From positions 1 through 64,000 of the forward strand of contig DUSN01000070.1 of assembly GCA_012842605.1 (NCBI GenBank): DNA of 64,000 nucleotides. Reading direction: 5' to 3'. A model generated the notes under the pieces. The model had not been told where the DNA came from and did not search any database. It saw only the letters and a list, made by a program, of their open reading frames with translations. Shown here in pieces: positions 7,166 through 16,630 of this stretch. The position numbers were made by a program, and so were the translations under genes. Position 1 is the stretch's first letter. Each line of letters begins with the position of its first letter. This DNA is from Clostridiales bacterium (GTDB taxonomy: Bacteria > Bacillota > Clostridia > Caldicoprobacterales > DTU083).

Positions 7166-8167
7166 ATGCTAAAAAACTCCATAAAGATAGTTTGGAGGAA
7201 TCAGGTTTGGATTGTTCTTTATGTAGTTCTTTTGTCGTGTTTGATAGAGGTCAGGTTTTTAACCGGTGACAAGCTGGCATTCAAACAACAGGGAATTACT
7301 GCAGAAGGCAAATCAGATATTTTGGAGACATCTGAAACGGAGGCATGCTATAGTCGTAGTGTGCAGTTATCAAATGTGCAGGCAGAAATTGCTGAAGCAG
7401 TACCCGAATACGAATATACGGAAGTTTTATCTCAATCCATTATCGGCAATTACAGTGCATCAAGCAGGTCTGAAAATGAAACTGGTTTTGATGAATCAAT
7501 AGATGACGAGACAACAGACAGCGATGAAGAAAATGAGAAAGAAAATAATTATGATGTAAAGCCGGATAATACCGAAAAGCCAAAGATTAACACTGCCAAT
7601 GAAAATCCGGATGCCATAGACGTTCTGGTTAACAGAACCTATATATTGCCATCCTCATATGTACCCTCAAATCTTGTTATTCCTGATGTTCCTTTTACAC
7701 CCAAGTCTAATTACCGATTGTTAAGGGAAGAGGCAGCTGCTGCTCTGGAAGAGATGTTCAAAAGTGCTTTGGATGATGGCATTAAATTATATGCCCATTC
7801 CGGTTATAGAAGCTATATTAATCAAAAGGGTATATTTCAGAAAAATGTAAGTAAATATGGGAGTGTTGAAAAGGCTTCCCGGATAAGTGCCAAACCAGGA
7901 GAAAGCGAGCATCAAACCGGCTTGGCTGTGGACATAACTTCAAAAAGCGTTAATTATAAATTAGTCTCTTCTTTCAGCAGAACGGCAGAAGGCAAATGGA
8001 TAGCGGAAAATGCACATAAATTCGGTTTCATAATACGCTATCCCAAAGATAAGGAAGATATAACCGGTTTTATCTATGAGCCTTGGCATATTAGGTATTT
8101 AGGTGTAGAATTAGCTACTGAAGTATACAATAGTGGATTAACATTTGAAGAGTTTTTAGGTCAGTAA
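7166..8167 (+). CDS. VanY-type D-alanyl-D-alanine carboxypeptidase (M15B)
   Basis: A 333-residue membrane-anchored enzyme. Residues 12-29 form an N-terminal membrane segment; 30-160 are a low-complexity, acidic (E/D/N-rich) spacer reaching through the wall; the rest is a peptidase M15 domain. Zinc and catalytic motifs are complete: S-G-Y-R-S, then S-E-H-Q-T-G-L-A-V-D (247-256) and E-P-W-H (305-308). It trims the terminal D-Ala of peptidoglycan stem peptides outside the cell. GGAGG precedes the ATG. A TATAAT at 7059-7064 suggests its own promoter with a leader of about 95 bases. No vancomycin-resistance genes are near, so a housekeeping or sporulation wall role is likelier. Confidence 0.9.
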   Translation: MLKNSIKIVWRNQVWIVLYVVLLSCLIEVRFLTGDKLAFKQQGITAEGKSDILETSETEACYSRSVQLSNVQAEIAEAVPEYEYTEVLSQSIIGNYSASSRSENETGFDESIDDETTDSDEENEKENNYDVKPDNTEKPKINTANENPDAIDVLVNRTYILPSSYVPSNLVIPDVPFTPKSNYRLLREEAAAALEEMFKSALDDGIKLYAHSGYRSYINQKGIFQKNVSKYGSVEKASRISAKPGESEHQTGLAVDITSKSVNYKLVSSFSRTAEGKWIAENAHKFGFIIRYPKDKEDITGFIYEPWHIRYLGVELATEVYNSGLTFEEFLGQ

Positions 8168-8205
8168 AAAGGTATCACTATTGCATCAGGCAGGAGTTGG
8201 TTTTG

Positions 8206-9138
8206 TTGATTTTAAGTGTCAGCCGCAGGACTGATATACCCGCATTCAATACAGAATGGTTCTTTAACCGGCTGAAAGAAGGTTATGTTCTGGTACGCAA
8301 CCCTATGAATTATCATCAAGTGAGCAAAGTACCATTAGCACCTGATGTAATAGACTGCATTGTTTTTTGGACTAAAGACCCATCTAATATATTGAGCAAA
8401 CTAAATTTACTTGAGGAATACAACTTTTATTTTCAGGTAACAATTACTCCGTATGATAATAAAATCGAACGCAGTGATGCATCAAAGGAAAAAATAATTG
8501 AATCATTTCAAAAGCTATCAATCGCAATAGGGAAAAAGAAAACCGTTTGGAGATATGATCCCATCCTGTTAACAGATACTATAGACATAGATTTTCATAT
8601 AAGGAATTTTGATGCCTTGGCAGCAAAGCTTAGCGGTTATACAGAACGCTGCATTATCAGCTTTATCGATATGTATCGAAAGATAGAAAGCAGCATGAAA
8701 AAAATTAACTGGACAGCTATTAGCAATGATGACATGATTGCATTAGGGAAATTGCTGTTTGAAAAAGCTCAAAAATATGGGCTTAAACTTGCAGCATGTT
8801 CAGAACCGGTTAATTTGTCATCTATAGGTATAGAAAGAGCCAAGTGCATTGATTCTGCACTGATAGCAGATATAACGGGTAAAAATATTAATGTTAAAAA
8901 GGATCAGAATCAACGTGACGAATGCGGATGTGCAGCCAGCATAGATATAGGAGCATATAATACCTGCAGGCATGGGTGCTTGTATTGTTATGCCAATTAC
9001 AGCGATAAATCGGTAAACAACAATACTAAATACCATGATCCCAAATCTCCAATGCTTATCGGAAATATTGAACCTGGCGACAGGATTATTGACAGAAATG
9101 TAGAATCACATAAAGAAAGCCAGTTAAAGTTTTTATAA
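8206..9138 (+). CDS. DUF1848 protein with C-terminal cysteine cluster
   Basis: A protein of about 310 residues belonging to DUF1848, starting with the typical I-L-S-V-S-R-R-T-D-I-P-A-F. TTG at 8206 is chosen because AGGAG ends nine bases upstream; TTGs at 8197 and 8203 are closer to or overlap the site. Near the C-terminus, after an upstream C-G-C pair, comes C-R-H-G-C-L-Y-C-Y-A, a CxxxCxxC like that of radical SAM enzymes but at the opposite end. It may bind an iron-sulfur cluster. The family has no proven function to my knowledge. The YgjP-like metallopeptidase starts 32 bases downstream, so the two are probably co-transcribed. Confidence 0.85.
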   Translation: MILSVSRRTDIPAFNTEWFFNRLKEGYVLVRNPMNYHQVSKVPLAPDVIDCIVFWTKDPSNILSKLNLLEEYNFYFQVTITPYDNKIERSDASKEKIIESFQKLSIAIGKKKTVWRYDPILLTDTIDIDFHIRNFDALAAKLSGYTERCIISFIDMYRKIESSMKKINWTAISNDDMIALGKLLFEKAQKYGLKLAACSEPVNLSSIGIERAKCIDSALIADITGKNINVKKDQNQRDECGCAASIDIGAYNTCRHGCLYCYANYSDKSVNNNTKYHDPKSPMLIGNIEPGDRIIDRNVESHKESQLKFL

Positions 9139-9170
9139 AGTAAAAATTTATACTATTATGGACTGACACT

Positions 9171-9755
9171 ATGAATGATAGAAAAATAAACATAGAAATA
9201 ATCCGCAGCAGCAGAAGGACAATAGCCATGGAAATTACAAGGGATTTAAGAGTGCTTGTAAGAGCACCTTTTCGTATGCCTGACAGTGATGTACAAAGAT
9301 TTATAAAAGATAAATCCTCATGGCTTTATAAACATTTAGAGCTTGCAAAGAAAAAAATCGAAATGTATGAACAACAGGAAAAAACTGCTGCAAAGCTGAC
9401 AAGGGAAGAAATCAGCCAGCTTGCAGATAAGGCACTTAGGGTAATTCCTGAAAGAGCAGCTTTTTATGCTCCTGCTGTCGGTGTTAAGTTCGGGAAGATA
9501 ACCATACGTAATCAAAAAACAAGATGGGGCAGCTGTTCCAGCAAAGGTAATCTTAATTTCAACTGCCTGCTGATGCTCGCCCCGCCCGAGGTAATTGACT
9601 ATGTGGTAGTGCATGAACTTTGTCACATCAAGGAACTAAATCATTCAGCAAGATTCTGGAGCGAAGTCGAGCGGGTTCTTCCTGATTATAAAGAACCAAA
9701 GGAATGGCTTAAGAAAAACGGCAATGGGCTGATACAGCGTATGAGGCAAAAGTGA
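9171..9755 (+). CDS. YgjP-like (DUF45/M48-type) metallopeptidase
   Basis: A 194-residue soluble protein of the YgjP/DUF45 family. The zinc motif H-E-L-C-H lies near residue 148 with the third ligand in L-N-H-S-A-R-F-W, and the upstream R-W-G-S-C-S-S signature is present. Family members are predicted zinc-dependent hydrolases related to SprT; physiological substrates are poorly known. It follows the DUF1848 gene closely. Only a weak ribosome site is seen, consistent with coupling to the upstream gene. Confidence 0.88.
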   Translation: MNDRKINIEIIRSSRRTIAMEITRDLRVLVRAPFRMPDSDVQRFIKDKSSWLYKHLELAKKKIEMYEQQEKTAAKLTREEISQLADKALRVIPERAAFYAPAVGVKFGKITIRNQKTRWGSCSSKGNLNFNCLLMLAPPEVIDYVVVHELCHIKELNHSARFWSEVERVLPDYKEPKEWLKKNGNGLIQRMRQK

Positions 9756-9867
9756 TAATTAAGATGAACCTGTATCCCTTTATATTCTGAATCTATGGCA
9801 CATTAAATTTAATAGAATTTGCAGTGTGTTAATATAGATAGAATAAATAGAAAGGGGCCTCATTAAT

Positions 9868-11904
9868 ATGAAAAGATATTTGAAATTAGACAGTTTTCAT
9901 CTTGAGAATTGTGAACCATTTGTGCTGGATAAAGAAATTGCAGTAGTTAAATTCAATAAAGGAAAGGGAAGGCTTATTGCAGAGGGCATGCCAATGACTC
10001 TGGGAGGAACTGATTGGCATGGTGCAAAGTATCTTGTTTTTGATGTTATAGGATATGAAGAGCAGGATATCGCCTTGCTGGTGGAATTCTGGAATAAGGA
10101 TAACCATACAGACACCCCGACATTAAACTATGTCATAGGAATTCTGCCCAAAATACGAACCAGAATAGCTCTTCCGCTGGAAGCATTAAACTCTGAAGAG
10201 ATGTTTTTAAAGAGAACACCCTGCAAGCTCAAGACAGTTGTTCATGGTGACAAGGTTTATCTTGATGAAGCGAACAGGTTTGCGTTCAGCACAAGAAAAT
10301 CCTCTTTTGAACAGAGACTGGAAATATCAAATGTTTACTTATCAGATGAAGAACCCAATTATCCCGTACCGGAAGCTGAATTAGTGGACCAGTTAGGTCA
10401 ATATATCAAGAAAGACTGGCCGGGCAAGGTCCATAGTGAAAAAGAACTGGTATGCTATTTGCATCATGAGTCAGAAGTTCAAAATAAGTCCTGCCTGTCT
10501 GAATTCTCAAATGAATGGAGCCGGTATGGCGGCTGGAAAAACAAGCGTTTTGATCCAACCGGGTATTTCAGAACGGAATATGACGGTGACCGGTGGTGGC
10601 TGGTGGATCCTGATGGTTATGCCTTCTACAGCAATGGGCTGGATTGTGTTCATCCCCATGAGCAATATTCAAGAATATCAGGAATAGAGAATTTTTTAAC
10701 CTGGCTTCCTGATAAAAACGGAATGTTCCGGGATGCGTGGCGTATTGCAGGTGATATTAAGGAATATTACCCGGGTGAGTCCGATCTGTTCGATTTTGCG
10801 ATATCAAACCTTATTAGGGCATTTGGAGAAGATTGGTGGGATAAATGGGCTAAACTGACTAAGAGCAGGTTGATTGAATGGGGATTTAACACTGTCGGCA
10901 ACTGGTCAGATGCCAAGTTCATACGCTATGCAAATTTGCCTTATGTGTGGCCGTTAAGGCACTTCCCCCAGACAAAGCACAATATATTCAGAGACTTCCC
11001 TGACGTGTTCAGCACGGAGTATAGGGTGAACTCGGCTAAATTTGCTCAACAATTGAAGGACTTTGAAGGCGATAAAAACATGATAGGTTATTTCTTAAGG
11101 AATGAACCTATCTGGGCTTTTGTTGATATGATCATAGCAGAAAAAGTGCTTGAGAATGAGCAAATGTCAGATACAAAAGAAGCGCTTATTGAGTTCATCT
11201 CGAAAAAATATGACGGCGACATCAGCAAGTTTAACAGTGCCTGGAATTTATCACTGAATGGGTTTGAACAGTTGAGAAGAAGTATAAGAAAAGCTTCCAG
11301 GTTATCACCCCAGGCATTGAATGATCTTGAAGAGTTTTCACGGATTATGATTGATATGTATGTAAAAATACCCAGCGAAGAGGTGAAAAAGGTAGATCCA
11401 TACCATCTTAACTTAGGCATGCGTTACGGGCATATGACAAGGGATAACCTTGCAGCTGGATGCAAGTACTTTGATGTGTTCTCAATTAACTGCTATAATA
11501 TGAATCCGACGAATGAGCTTATGAAGGCAGGTACACTTACAGGCATGCCTGTAATGATTGGTGAATTTCATTTCGGTGCTCTCGACAGAGGACTAATGGC
11601 TACAGGGTTAAGGGCAGTAACGACTCAAACGGAACGGGGAAGGGCATACAAATACTATTGTGAAAATGCAGCTGCAGTAAAATACTGCGTTGGGACACAC
11701 TACTTTACCCTTGGTGATCAATCCTTCCTTGGGCGCCCTGACGGTGAAAACTATCAAATTGGTGTAGTCAATGTATGCAATAAGCCTTATAATGAGTTTG
11801 TTGAGGGTATAATTGAGACCCATCGGGAAATTTATGAGGCAGCTCAAGGTTTGAAAGAAAAATACAATATTCATCCGGAGGAAATAGCTTTTATCGCTTA
11901 TTGA
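9868..11904 (+). CDS. GH50-like (clan GH-A) glycoside hydrolase
   Basis: A 678-residue protein without a signal peptide, so probably intracellular. The N-terminal 160 residues look like a beta-sandwich carbohydrate module; the rest resembles GH50/beta-agarase-type TIM barrels. The candidate acid/base is Glu413 in N-E-P, and the candidate nucleophile is Glu566 in I-G-E-F-H-F-G, both placed as in clan GH-A. The substrate need not be agarose; many clostridial relatives are beta-galactosidase-like or uncharacterised. AAAGGGG precedes the ATG. It lies upstream of other glycan enzymes, but small unrelated genes intervene. Confidence 0.78.
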   Translation: MKRYLKLDSFHLENCEPFVLDKEIAVVKFNKGKGRLIAEGMPMTLGGTDWHGAKYLVFDVIGYEEQDIALLVEFWNKDNHTDTPTLNYVIGILPKIRTRIALPLEALNSEEMFLKRTPCKLKTVVHGDKVYLDEANRFAFSTRKSSFEQRLEISNVYLSDEEPNYPVPEAELVDQLGQYIKKDWPGKVHSEKELVCYLHHESEVQNKSCLSEFSNEWSRYGGWKNKRFDPTGYFRTEYDGDRWWLVDPDGYAFYSNGLDCVHPHEQYSRISGIENFLTWLPDKNGMFRDAWRIAGDIKEYYPGESDLFDFAISNLIRAFGEDWWDKWAKLTKSRLIEWGFNTVGNWSDAKFIRYANLPYVWPLRHFPQTKHNIFRDFPDVFSTEYRVNSAKFAQQLKDFEGDKNMIGYFLRNEPIWAFVDMIIAEKVLENEQMSDTKEALIEFISKKYDGDISKFNSAWNLSLNGFEQLRRSIRKASRLSPQALNDLEEFSRIMIDMYVKIPSEEVKKVDPYHLNLGMRYGHMTRDNLAAGCKYFDVFSINCYNMNPTNELMKAGTLTGMPVMIGEFHFGALDRGLMATGLRAVTTQTERGRAYKYYCENAAAVKYCVGTHYFTLGDQSFLGRPDGENYQIGVVNVCNKPYNEFVEGIIETHREIYEAAQGLKEKYNIHPEEIAFIAY

Positions 11905-11988
11905 GTGAATGATGAAATTAAGGCCTCCTTTTAAGAAAACTGCTTGCTCTATTTGCATGAATTATAGTGAAGAAAGGAAAATGCTGAT

Positions 11989-12735
11989 ATGAAAATGCAT
12001 AGCCGAATAATAGTAGTCTTGCTGTTAACTATATTATTGTGTATATCAGGTCAATCAATTATATATGCCAATTCTGCTGAGCCGCCCGGTTTCACTGTTA
12101 TTGTATCAAATCCACCTGATGATTTATCATTATCCTTGCTGCTTCCGGGAGGGAGCCAATCTGATGCCATAGTTCTGCCTAAAGAACAAAAAGCATGGGA
12201 GACATATTATAGATTCTTTTATCATTTGTCTCCATCCAGAGATTTTAATCTCGCTGATGCAGTACTTATTGTAGAAAGCAGTGAGCAGAGTTTCGAATGT
12301 CCTATACCCGGCGATACGTTTAAGGAATATAATAATTTACTGACGCTGGATTTGAATACAAAAACACTCAAAATAGGGCAATCACCGCTTAGAGTACCCA
12401 TATTGGTTGCCTTGCGGGTTGTTCTGACATTGCATATAGAAAGTGCTGTATTCTTTCTCTTTGGTTATCGGGAAAAACGCAGCTGGATGGCTTTTCTTGC
12501 AATAAATATTATAACCCAGACTTTTCTTAATGCTATGTTAACCGGTCCGGGTATAAGCTCTTATTGGATGTTTGGTTATATATTCATGGAGATTTTAATA
12601 ATTATTGCGGAGATGATTGCTTTTACCAGTATTGTTAAGGAGCATAAAAGATTTCGTACTGCTATGTATACGATTGCAGCCAATTTAGCCAGCTTAATAC
12701 TGGGCGGGCTGCTTATAACATATTTGCCGGTGTAA
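11989..12735 (+). CDS. Membrane protein with signal peptide and extracellular domain, unknown
   Basis: A 248-residue protein. Residues 1-28 look like a cleaved signal peptide (cut near Y-A-N-S-A); 30-135 form an extracytoplasmic domain; 136-246 hold four membrane helices. The A-E-P-P region and the P-G-G-S segment resemble clostridial proteins often annotated only as hypothetical. AAGAAAGGAAA precedes the ATG. No recognised domain or partner is visible. Confidence 0.7.
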   Translation: MKMHSRIIVVLLLTILLCISGQSIIYANSAEPPGFTVIVSNPPDDLSLSLLLPGGSQSDAIVLPKEQKAWETYYRFFYHLSPSRDFNLADAVLIVESSEQSFECPIPGDTFKEYNNLLTLDLNTKTLKIGQSPLRVPILVALRVVLTLHIESAVFFLFGYREKRSWMAFLAINIITQTFLNAMLTGPGISSYWMFGYIFMEILIIIAEMIAFTSIVKEHKRFRTAMYTIAANLASLILGGLLITYLPV

Positions 12736-12874
12736 TTGATAATACGATGAGCAATGGATAAACCTAACGAAGAACGTAAGGCATATGCTGATACTAATAC
12801 TTCCGCCATAATTAGTATAGAGAATAATATAGGAGTGATTTATATTTCATTTAACAATAAGGGAGGAAAAATAT

Positions 12875-13153
12875 TTGGGTTTAAAGGAGCAGTTCGAAAA
12901 GTATTTAATAAATAAAGGCTATAAGCAGACAACTCCAAGCGGCCACCCTAGTACAGTATATGATTACTGCAAAAGGATAGATAAAGTTTGCGAATGGGAG
13001 AATATTACCTGGCATCAAATAGCTGACAATATAAGTGTTATTTTACCTCAATATGATATCGGAGGAGAAAAAGAGGATCTCGGCAAAATTTCTCATTCTG
13101 CAGTAATTAATGCTTTAAGGCGTTTTTCTGAATTTGTTACCCATAATCTTTAA
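12875..13153 (+). CDS. Small protein resembling an integrase N-terminal SAM-like domain
   Basis: A 92-residue protein starting at TTG 12875, with GGGAGG seven bases upstream. The opening F-E-K-Y-L-I-N-K-G-Y and the R-R-F-S-E-F-V end recall the helical DNA-binding arm of tyrosine recombinases, but no catalytic domain follows. It may be a stand-alone DNA-binding or adaptor protein. Its coding quality and start site look genuine; its function is unknown. Confidence 0.6.
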   Translation: MGLKEQFEKYLINKGYKQTTPSGHPSTVYDYCKRIDKVCEWENITWHQIADNISVILPQYDIGGEKEDLGKISHSAVINALRRFSEFVTHNL

Positions 13154-13197
13154 TAAGAATGAATATATGAACTGAAGGTATAGATCATACTTAGGAG

Positions 13198-13425
13198 ATG
13201 AACTATATGTTATGCCCATACTGTGGTAAAGAGATGGGATTTGGTGTAATTCAGAGTCCTCATGAAATTAGCTGGAAACCGAAAAAAGGAAAGATTTTTG
13301 CAACTGCTCAATTTAGCAAAGATGCGGTTATTCTTTCTGAGTTTTCTTTTTTAAAAGGTTCATGTGTTGAAGCATACTGTTGTGATGAGTGCAAGAAAAT
13401 TATTATTGATTATGGGGTTGACTAA
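13198..13425 (+). CDS. Small zinc-ribbon protein (PF20097/DUF6487-like)
   Basis: A 75-residue protein with two cysteine pairs, C-P-Y-C-G near the N-terminus and C-C-D-E-C-K near the C-terminus, forming a likely zinc ribbon. The layout matches the PF20097 family seen in Bacillota. Such proteins are cytoplasmic and of unknown function. AGGAG precedes the ATG. It follows the small SAM-like gene by 44 bases. Confidence 0.78.
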   Translation: MNYMLCPYCGKEMGFGVIQSPHEISWKPKKGKIFATAQFSKDAVILSEFSFLKGSCVEAYCCDECKKIIIDYGVD

Positions 13426-13443
13426 CTTTTTTTATTAATTCTT

Positions 13444-13627
13444 GAAAAAAGTAAAGTAGCAGATAAAGCTTTATCAGAAAGTGAGCAGCAAGTTAGAAAT
13501 GAAGAAATAGGAGTATAGTGTTGATAACATAGATTACTCTAAAATAGAGTATTACAAACTGCTGGATGAATTCTTCTGAGATTATGAAGTGGTTTTATAT
13601 TTGAATATGCAGGAAATATGTAAATGA
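13444..13627 (+). pseudogene. Decayed coding fragment in two frames
   Basis: In this 300-base gap two stretches read like protein. Frame 1 from 13444 gives EKSKVADKALSESEQQVRNE. Frame 2 from 13511 gives EYSVDNIDYSKIEYYKLLDE and, after an in-frame TGA, DYEVVLYLNMQEICK ending at 13627. The codon content is coding-like and the frames join with one +1 shift. No start codon or ribosome site is apparent. I do not recognise the family. It could be chance, so the call is tentative. Confidence 0.4.
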
Positions 13628-13725
13628 TATTGAAATACTTATTAGCTTATGTATATTTTTATGGGTTATTTACAAAGACTTCAATTCCGGCAGCTCTAAA
13701 AAAACATATAAGCATGGAGGTCAAA

Positions 13726-15153
13726 ATGATTAAACTGAACAAAGAAGCATTAAAAGACAAAATTCACGCATGCTGGATAGGAAAGAACATAGGAGGTACA
13801 ATAGGGACACCATATGAAGGCAGACGAGAGTTATTGGACGTTAAAGGTTTTTCAACTCCCGGCGGAGCACCCTTGCCAAATGATGATCTAGACCTTCAGT
13901 TGATTTGGCTGCTTGCAATGGAAGAGCACGGGCCATACCAGTTAAATGCTCAAATACTGGGCGAATATTGGATAAGCTATATAACTCCCCATTGGAATGA
14001 GTATGGGATAGGCAAATGCAATATGAAAGCCGGTCTTCTGCCGCCTGTATCGGGAGAATATCAAAATCATTGGAAACATTCAAACGGCGCATGGATTCGT
14101 TCAGAAATATGGGCCTGCATGGCACCTGCAAGCCCGGATGTGGCAATCAGATATGCCCTGCAGGATGCCTGTGTTGATCACGGAATGGCCGAAGGTACAT
14201 ATGCGGAATTTTTCACAGCAGCATTAGAGAGCGCTGCATTTGTAATTACCGACATTAGAAAATTAATCGATATCGGCCTTTCAAAAATCCCTTCAGACTG
14301 CCGGGTTGCACGCAGTGTAAATATAGTATTGGATGCCTATGACAAAGGATTGGACTGGGTTACTGCTCGCAACTTGCTGGTGGAAGACAGTACGGACCTT
14401 GGGTGGTTCCAGGCACCGGCAAATATAGGCTTTACAGTGCTTGGCCTTTTGTATGGAGAAGGTGACTTTAAAAAATCCGTGATCTATGCTGTTAACTGCG
14501 GTGATGATACTGATTGCACAGGGGCAACGGTAGGTGCTGTTTTAGGAATTATGAAAGGTATGAAAGGAATTCCGGAAGACTGGCGCAGTCATATAGGAGA
14601 CGGCATTGTCACCATTTCACTGGATAATTCCTGCTGGGCTGTCGCAAAAACATGTACTGAGCTGACAGAGAGAACCTTTGACATGGTGCCGTTAGTGCTA
14701 AAAGCCAATAAGGCAAATGTAATGCTTCATGACGGTGATGATGTAGTAAGTGATGAAGATATTAATAAGATGTATAGCACTGATATAGCCCAAAAACTAT
14801 ACAGCACTCCCGGTTATTCATATAGTTTTGACTTTATCTATGCAGGTGCTAGAGTGGAGTTTGACGGTGAACCGGTTATAGAACCTTCAGGCAGCATAAA
14901 TGTAAAAGTGCGTTTCTTTAATAAAATGAATGATGCCAAGCATTTGAACATTCAGCTTCATCTGCCTGAGGGCTGGACTGCTAGTGGATGGAGACGGGAT
15001 GTATATCTGCGGCATCAGGAGCCTGCCTCAGCTTTGTGGTCAGCAACCATCACTGCCAATGAGCATGTTGAGGCTGTTAACCGCGTTATAATAGAAGCAT
15101 CGGTAATGGGACGTCCTTCCGTTTGTCTTATCCCCATAACAATTTTGGGATAG
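13726..15153 (+). CDS. ADP-ribosylglycohydrolase-family protein with C-terminal domain
   Basis: A 475-residue soluble protein. Residues 1-310 match the ADP-ribosylglycohydrolase fold: G-x-x-x-G-x-P-Y-E-G near the start, an N-D-D-x-D metal site after it, and N-C-G-D-D-T-D-C-T-G-A near residue 265. The remaining 160 residues look like a beta-sandwich domain. ATG 13726 follows GGAGG. Relatives occur often in carbohydrate clusters of Clostridia and Paenibacillus, where they may act on N- or O-glycosides rather than ADP-ribosylated proteins; this is an inference. Downstream are an FAD oxidoreductase and a fucosidase. Confidence 0.85.
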   Translation: MIKLNKEALKDKIHACWIGKNIGGTIGTPYEGRRELLDVKGFSTPGGAPLPNDDLDLQLIWLLAMEEHGPYQLNAQILGEYWISYITPHWNEYGIGKCNMKAGLLPPVSGEYQNHWKHSNGAWIRSEIWACMAPASPDVAIRYALQDACVDHGMAEGTYAEFFTAALESAAFVITDIRKLIDIGLSKIPSDCRVARSVNIVLDAYDKGLDWVTARNLLVEDSTDLGWFQAPANIGFTVLGLLYGEGDFKKSVIYAVNCGDDTDCTGATVGAVLGIMKGMKGIPEDWRSHIGDGIVTISLDNSCWAVAKTCTELTERTFDMVPLVLKANKANVMLHDGDDVVSDEDINKMYSTDIAQKLYSTPGYSYSFDFIYAGARVEFDGEPVIEPSGSINVKVRFFNKMNDAKHLNIQLHLPEGWTASGWRRDVYLRHQEPASALWSATITANEHVEAVNRVIIEASVMGRPSVCLIPITILG

Positions 15154-15217
15154 GAAAAGAGCATTTGGTGTTGATATAGATTTTGTACAAATGTGAATAT
15201 AACATGTGGATAAGTCA

Positions 15218-15262
15218 AAGGCTTTCGGCAACATGATGTAGTGCACTGCGAAAGCCTTTTAT
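15218..15262 (+). terminator. Terminator after the ADP-ribosylglycohydrolase-like gene
   Basis: AAGGCTTTCG (15218-15227) pairs perfectly with CGAAAGCCTT (15249-15258), followed by TTATGTT. The long loop and modest T-run make it moderate in strength. Confidence 0.6.
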
Positions 15263-15354
15263 GTTAAGTATGCTTTTATCTTAGCCATTAGCCATTACTG
15301 GCAATGCTGGTTGCTGCAAACCAGAAAGTGATTAAGCGAAAGCAGTGATAACGT

Positions 15355-16554
15355 ATGGAAAAAATAATTGAAACAAGGGAAGTACCGGTCAAAGGCGAAT
15401 ATGACATAATTATTGCCGGAGGCGGCATAGCGGGGGTAGCTGCAGCTCTTGCTTCAAAGCGGCTTGGGAGCAGGGTATTGCTTATAGAAAAAAGCGTTAT
15501 GTTAGGCGGGCTTGCAACGCTGGGCCTGATTAGCTGGTATGAACCCCTTTGCGACGGAACAGGAAGACATATTATAAAAGGCATTTCTGAAGAACTGCTG
15601 TTACTGTCCATCTGTTACGGACCTGATAATTTAGCAGAAGATTGGAAAACACATAAAATGAGTACTCCTGATTCCCGGCGGTATGCCACCCATTTTTCTC
15701 CTGCAATATTTGCGCTTGCCCTAAACGATCTTATGAGCAGGGAAAAAATAGATGTAAGACTTGATATGCTGGCATCGCACCCAGTTATGGAGCAAAATGT
15801 ATGTAAAGGGTTGATTGTAGAAAGCAAGAGTGGCAGAGAATTCTTTAAAGCATCTGTTGTAATTGATGCTACCGGCGATGCTGATATTCTTTTTCGGGGA
15901 GGAGTTCCATGTGTAAATGGAAGAAACTTTTTAAGCTATGTTTCACATGGATGTGGTTTGAGAGAAGCAGAAAAATTTATGAAAACCAGGAATGCTTTGA
16001 GTGTGCGAAAATGGATATCATGCGGTTCCAATATGTATGGCTCAGGGCATCCTGAAGGGCTGCACACTTTTTCCGGAACCACCAATGAGGATGTGACCGA
16101 ATTTATAAGGATAGGACAGCAAATGCTGTTCGACAGAATTAAGGATGAACCGCCGTCAGAACGGGATATTATTGCCATTCCCGGTATGGCGCAATATCGG
16201 ACAACCCGACATATCCAGGGAGAGTATGAGTTAACACTTGCAGACAAGGAGAAACACCATGAGGATTCTGTTGGTGCAATTGGAGATTTCCGCAACAGGG
16301 ATGTTCACTATGAAATTCCTTATCGCTGCCTGTATAATAAAAACTTTCCAAACATGCTGGCTGCAGGCAGGATAGTGAGTGCCAGCGGTGACGGGTGGGA
16401 GGTTACTCGTGTTATTCCTGTTGCTGCTCTTACCGGCCAGGCGGCAGGCACTGCTGCCCATTTGATAATTGCAAATAAACAATCAGCATCTGACATTAAT
16501 ATAACTGACTTGCAGAGCTTATTAACCAATCAGGGTCTTGTTCTTCATTTTTAG
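15355..16554 (+). CDS. FAD-dependent oxidoreductase (PF12831 type)
   Basis: A 399-residue flavoprotein. The dinucleotide-binding motif G-G-G-I-A-G-V-A-A-A-L-A lies at about residue 22-33, followed by E-K-S-V-M-L-G-G-L-A-T. A C-terminal G-R-I-V-S-A-S-G-D-G-W-E and the A-L-T-G-Q-A-A-G end close the FAD site. The family is common in polysaccharide-use gene clusters, where it may oxidise sugar hydroxyls; no substrate is known here. The reading frame ends inside the spacer before the fucosidase, so the two are probably co-transcribed. Confidence 0.85.
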   Translation: MEKIIETREVPVKGEYDIIIAGGGIAGVAAALASKRLGSRVLLIEKSVMLGGLATLGLISWYEPLCDGTGRHIIKGISEELLLLSICYGPDNLAEDWKTHKMSTPDSRRYATHFSPAIFALALNDLMSREKIDVRLDMLASHPVMEQNVCKGLIVESKSGREFFKASVVIDATGDADILFRGGVPCVNGRNFLSYVSHGCGLREAEKFMKTRNALSVRKWISCGSNMYGSGHPEGLHTFSGTTNEDVTEFIRIGQQMLFDRIKDEPPSERDIIAIPGMAQYRTTRHIQGEYELTLADKEKHHEDSVGAIGDFRNRDVHYEIPYRCLYNKNFPNMLAAGRIVSASGDGWEVTRVIPVAALTGQAAGTAAHLIIANKQSASDINITDLQSLLTNQGLVLHF

Positions 16555-16630
16555 ATATTGGTATTGCGATATTGCTGAAAATGAGTTAATTCAAATATCT
16601 CAAAAAGTCAAAATCAAAGGAGGAAGGATT

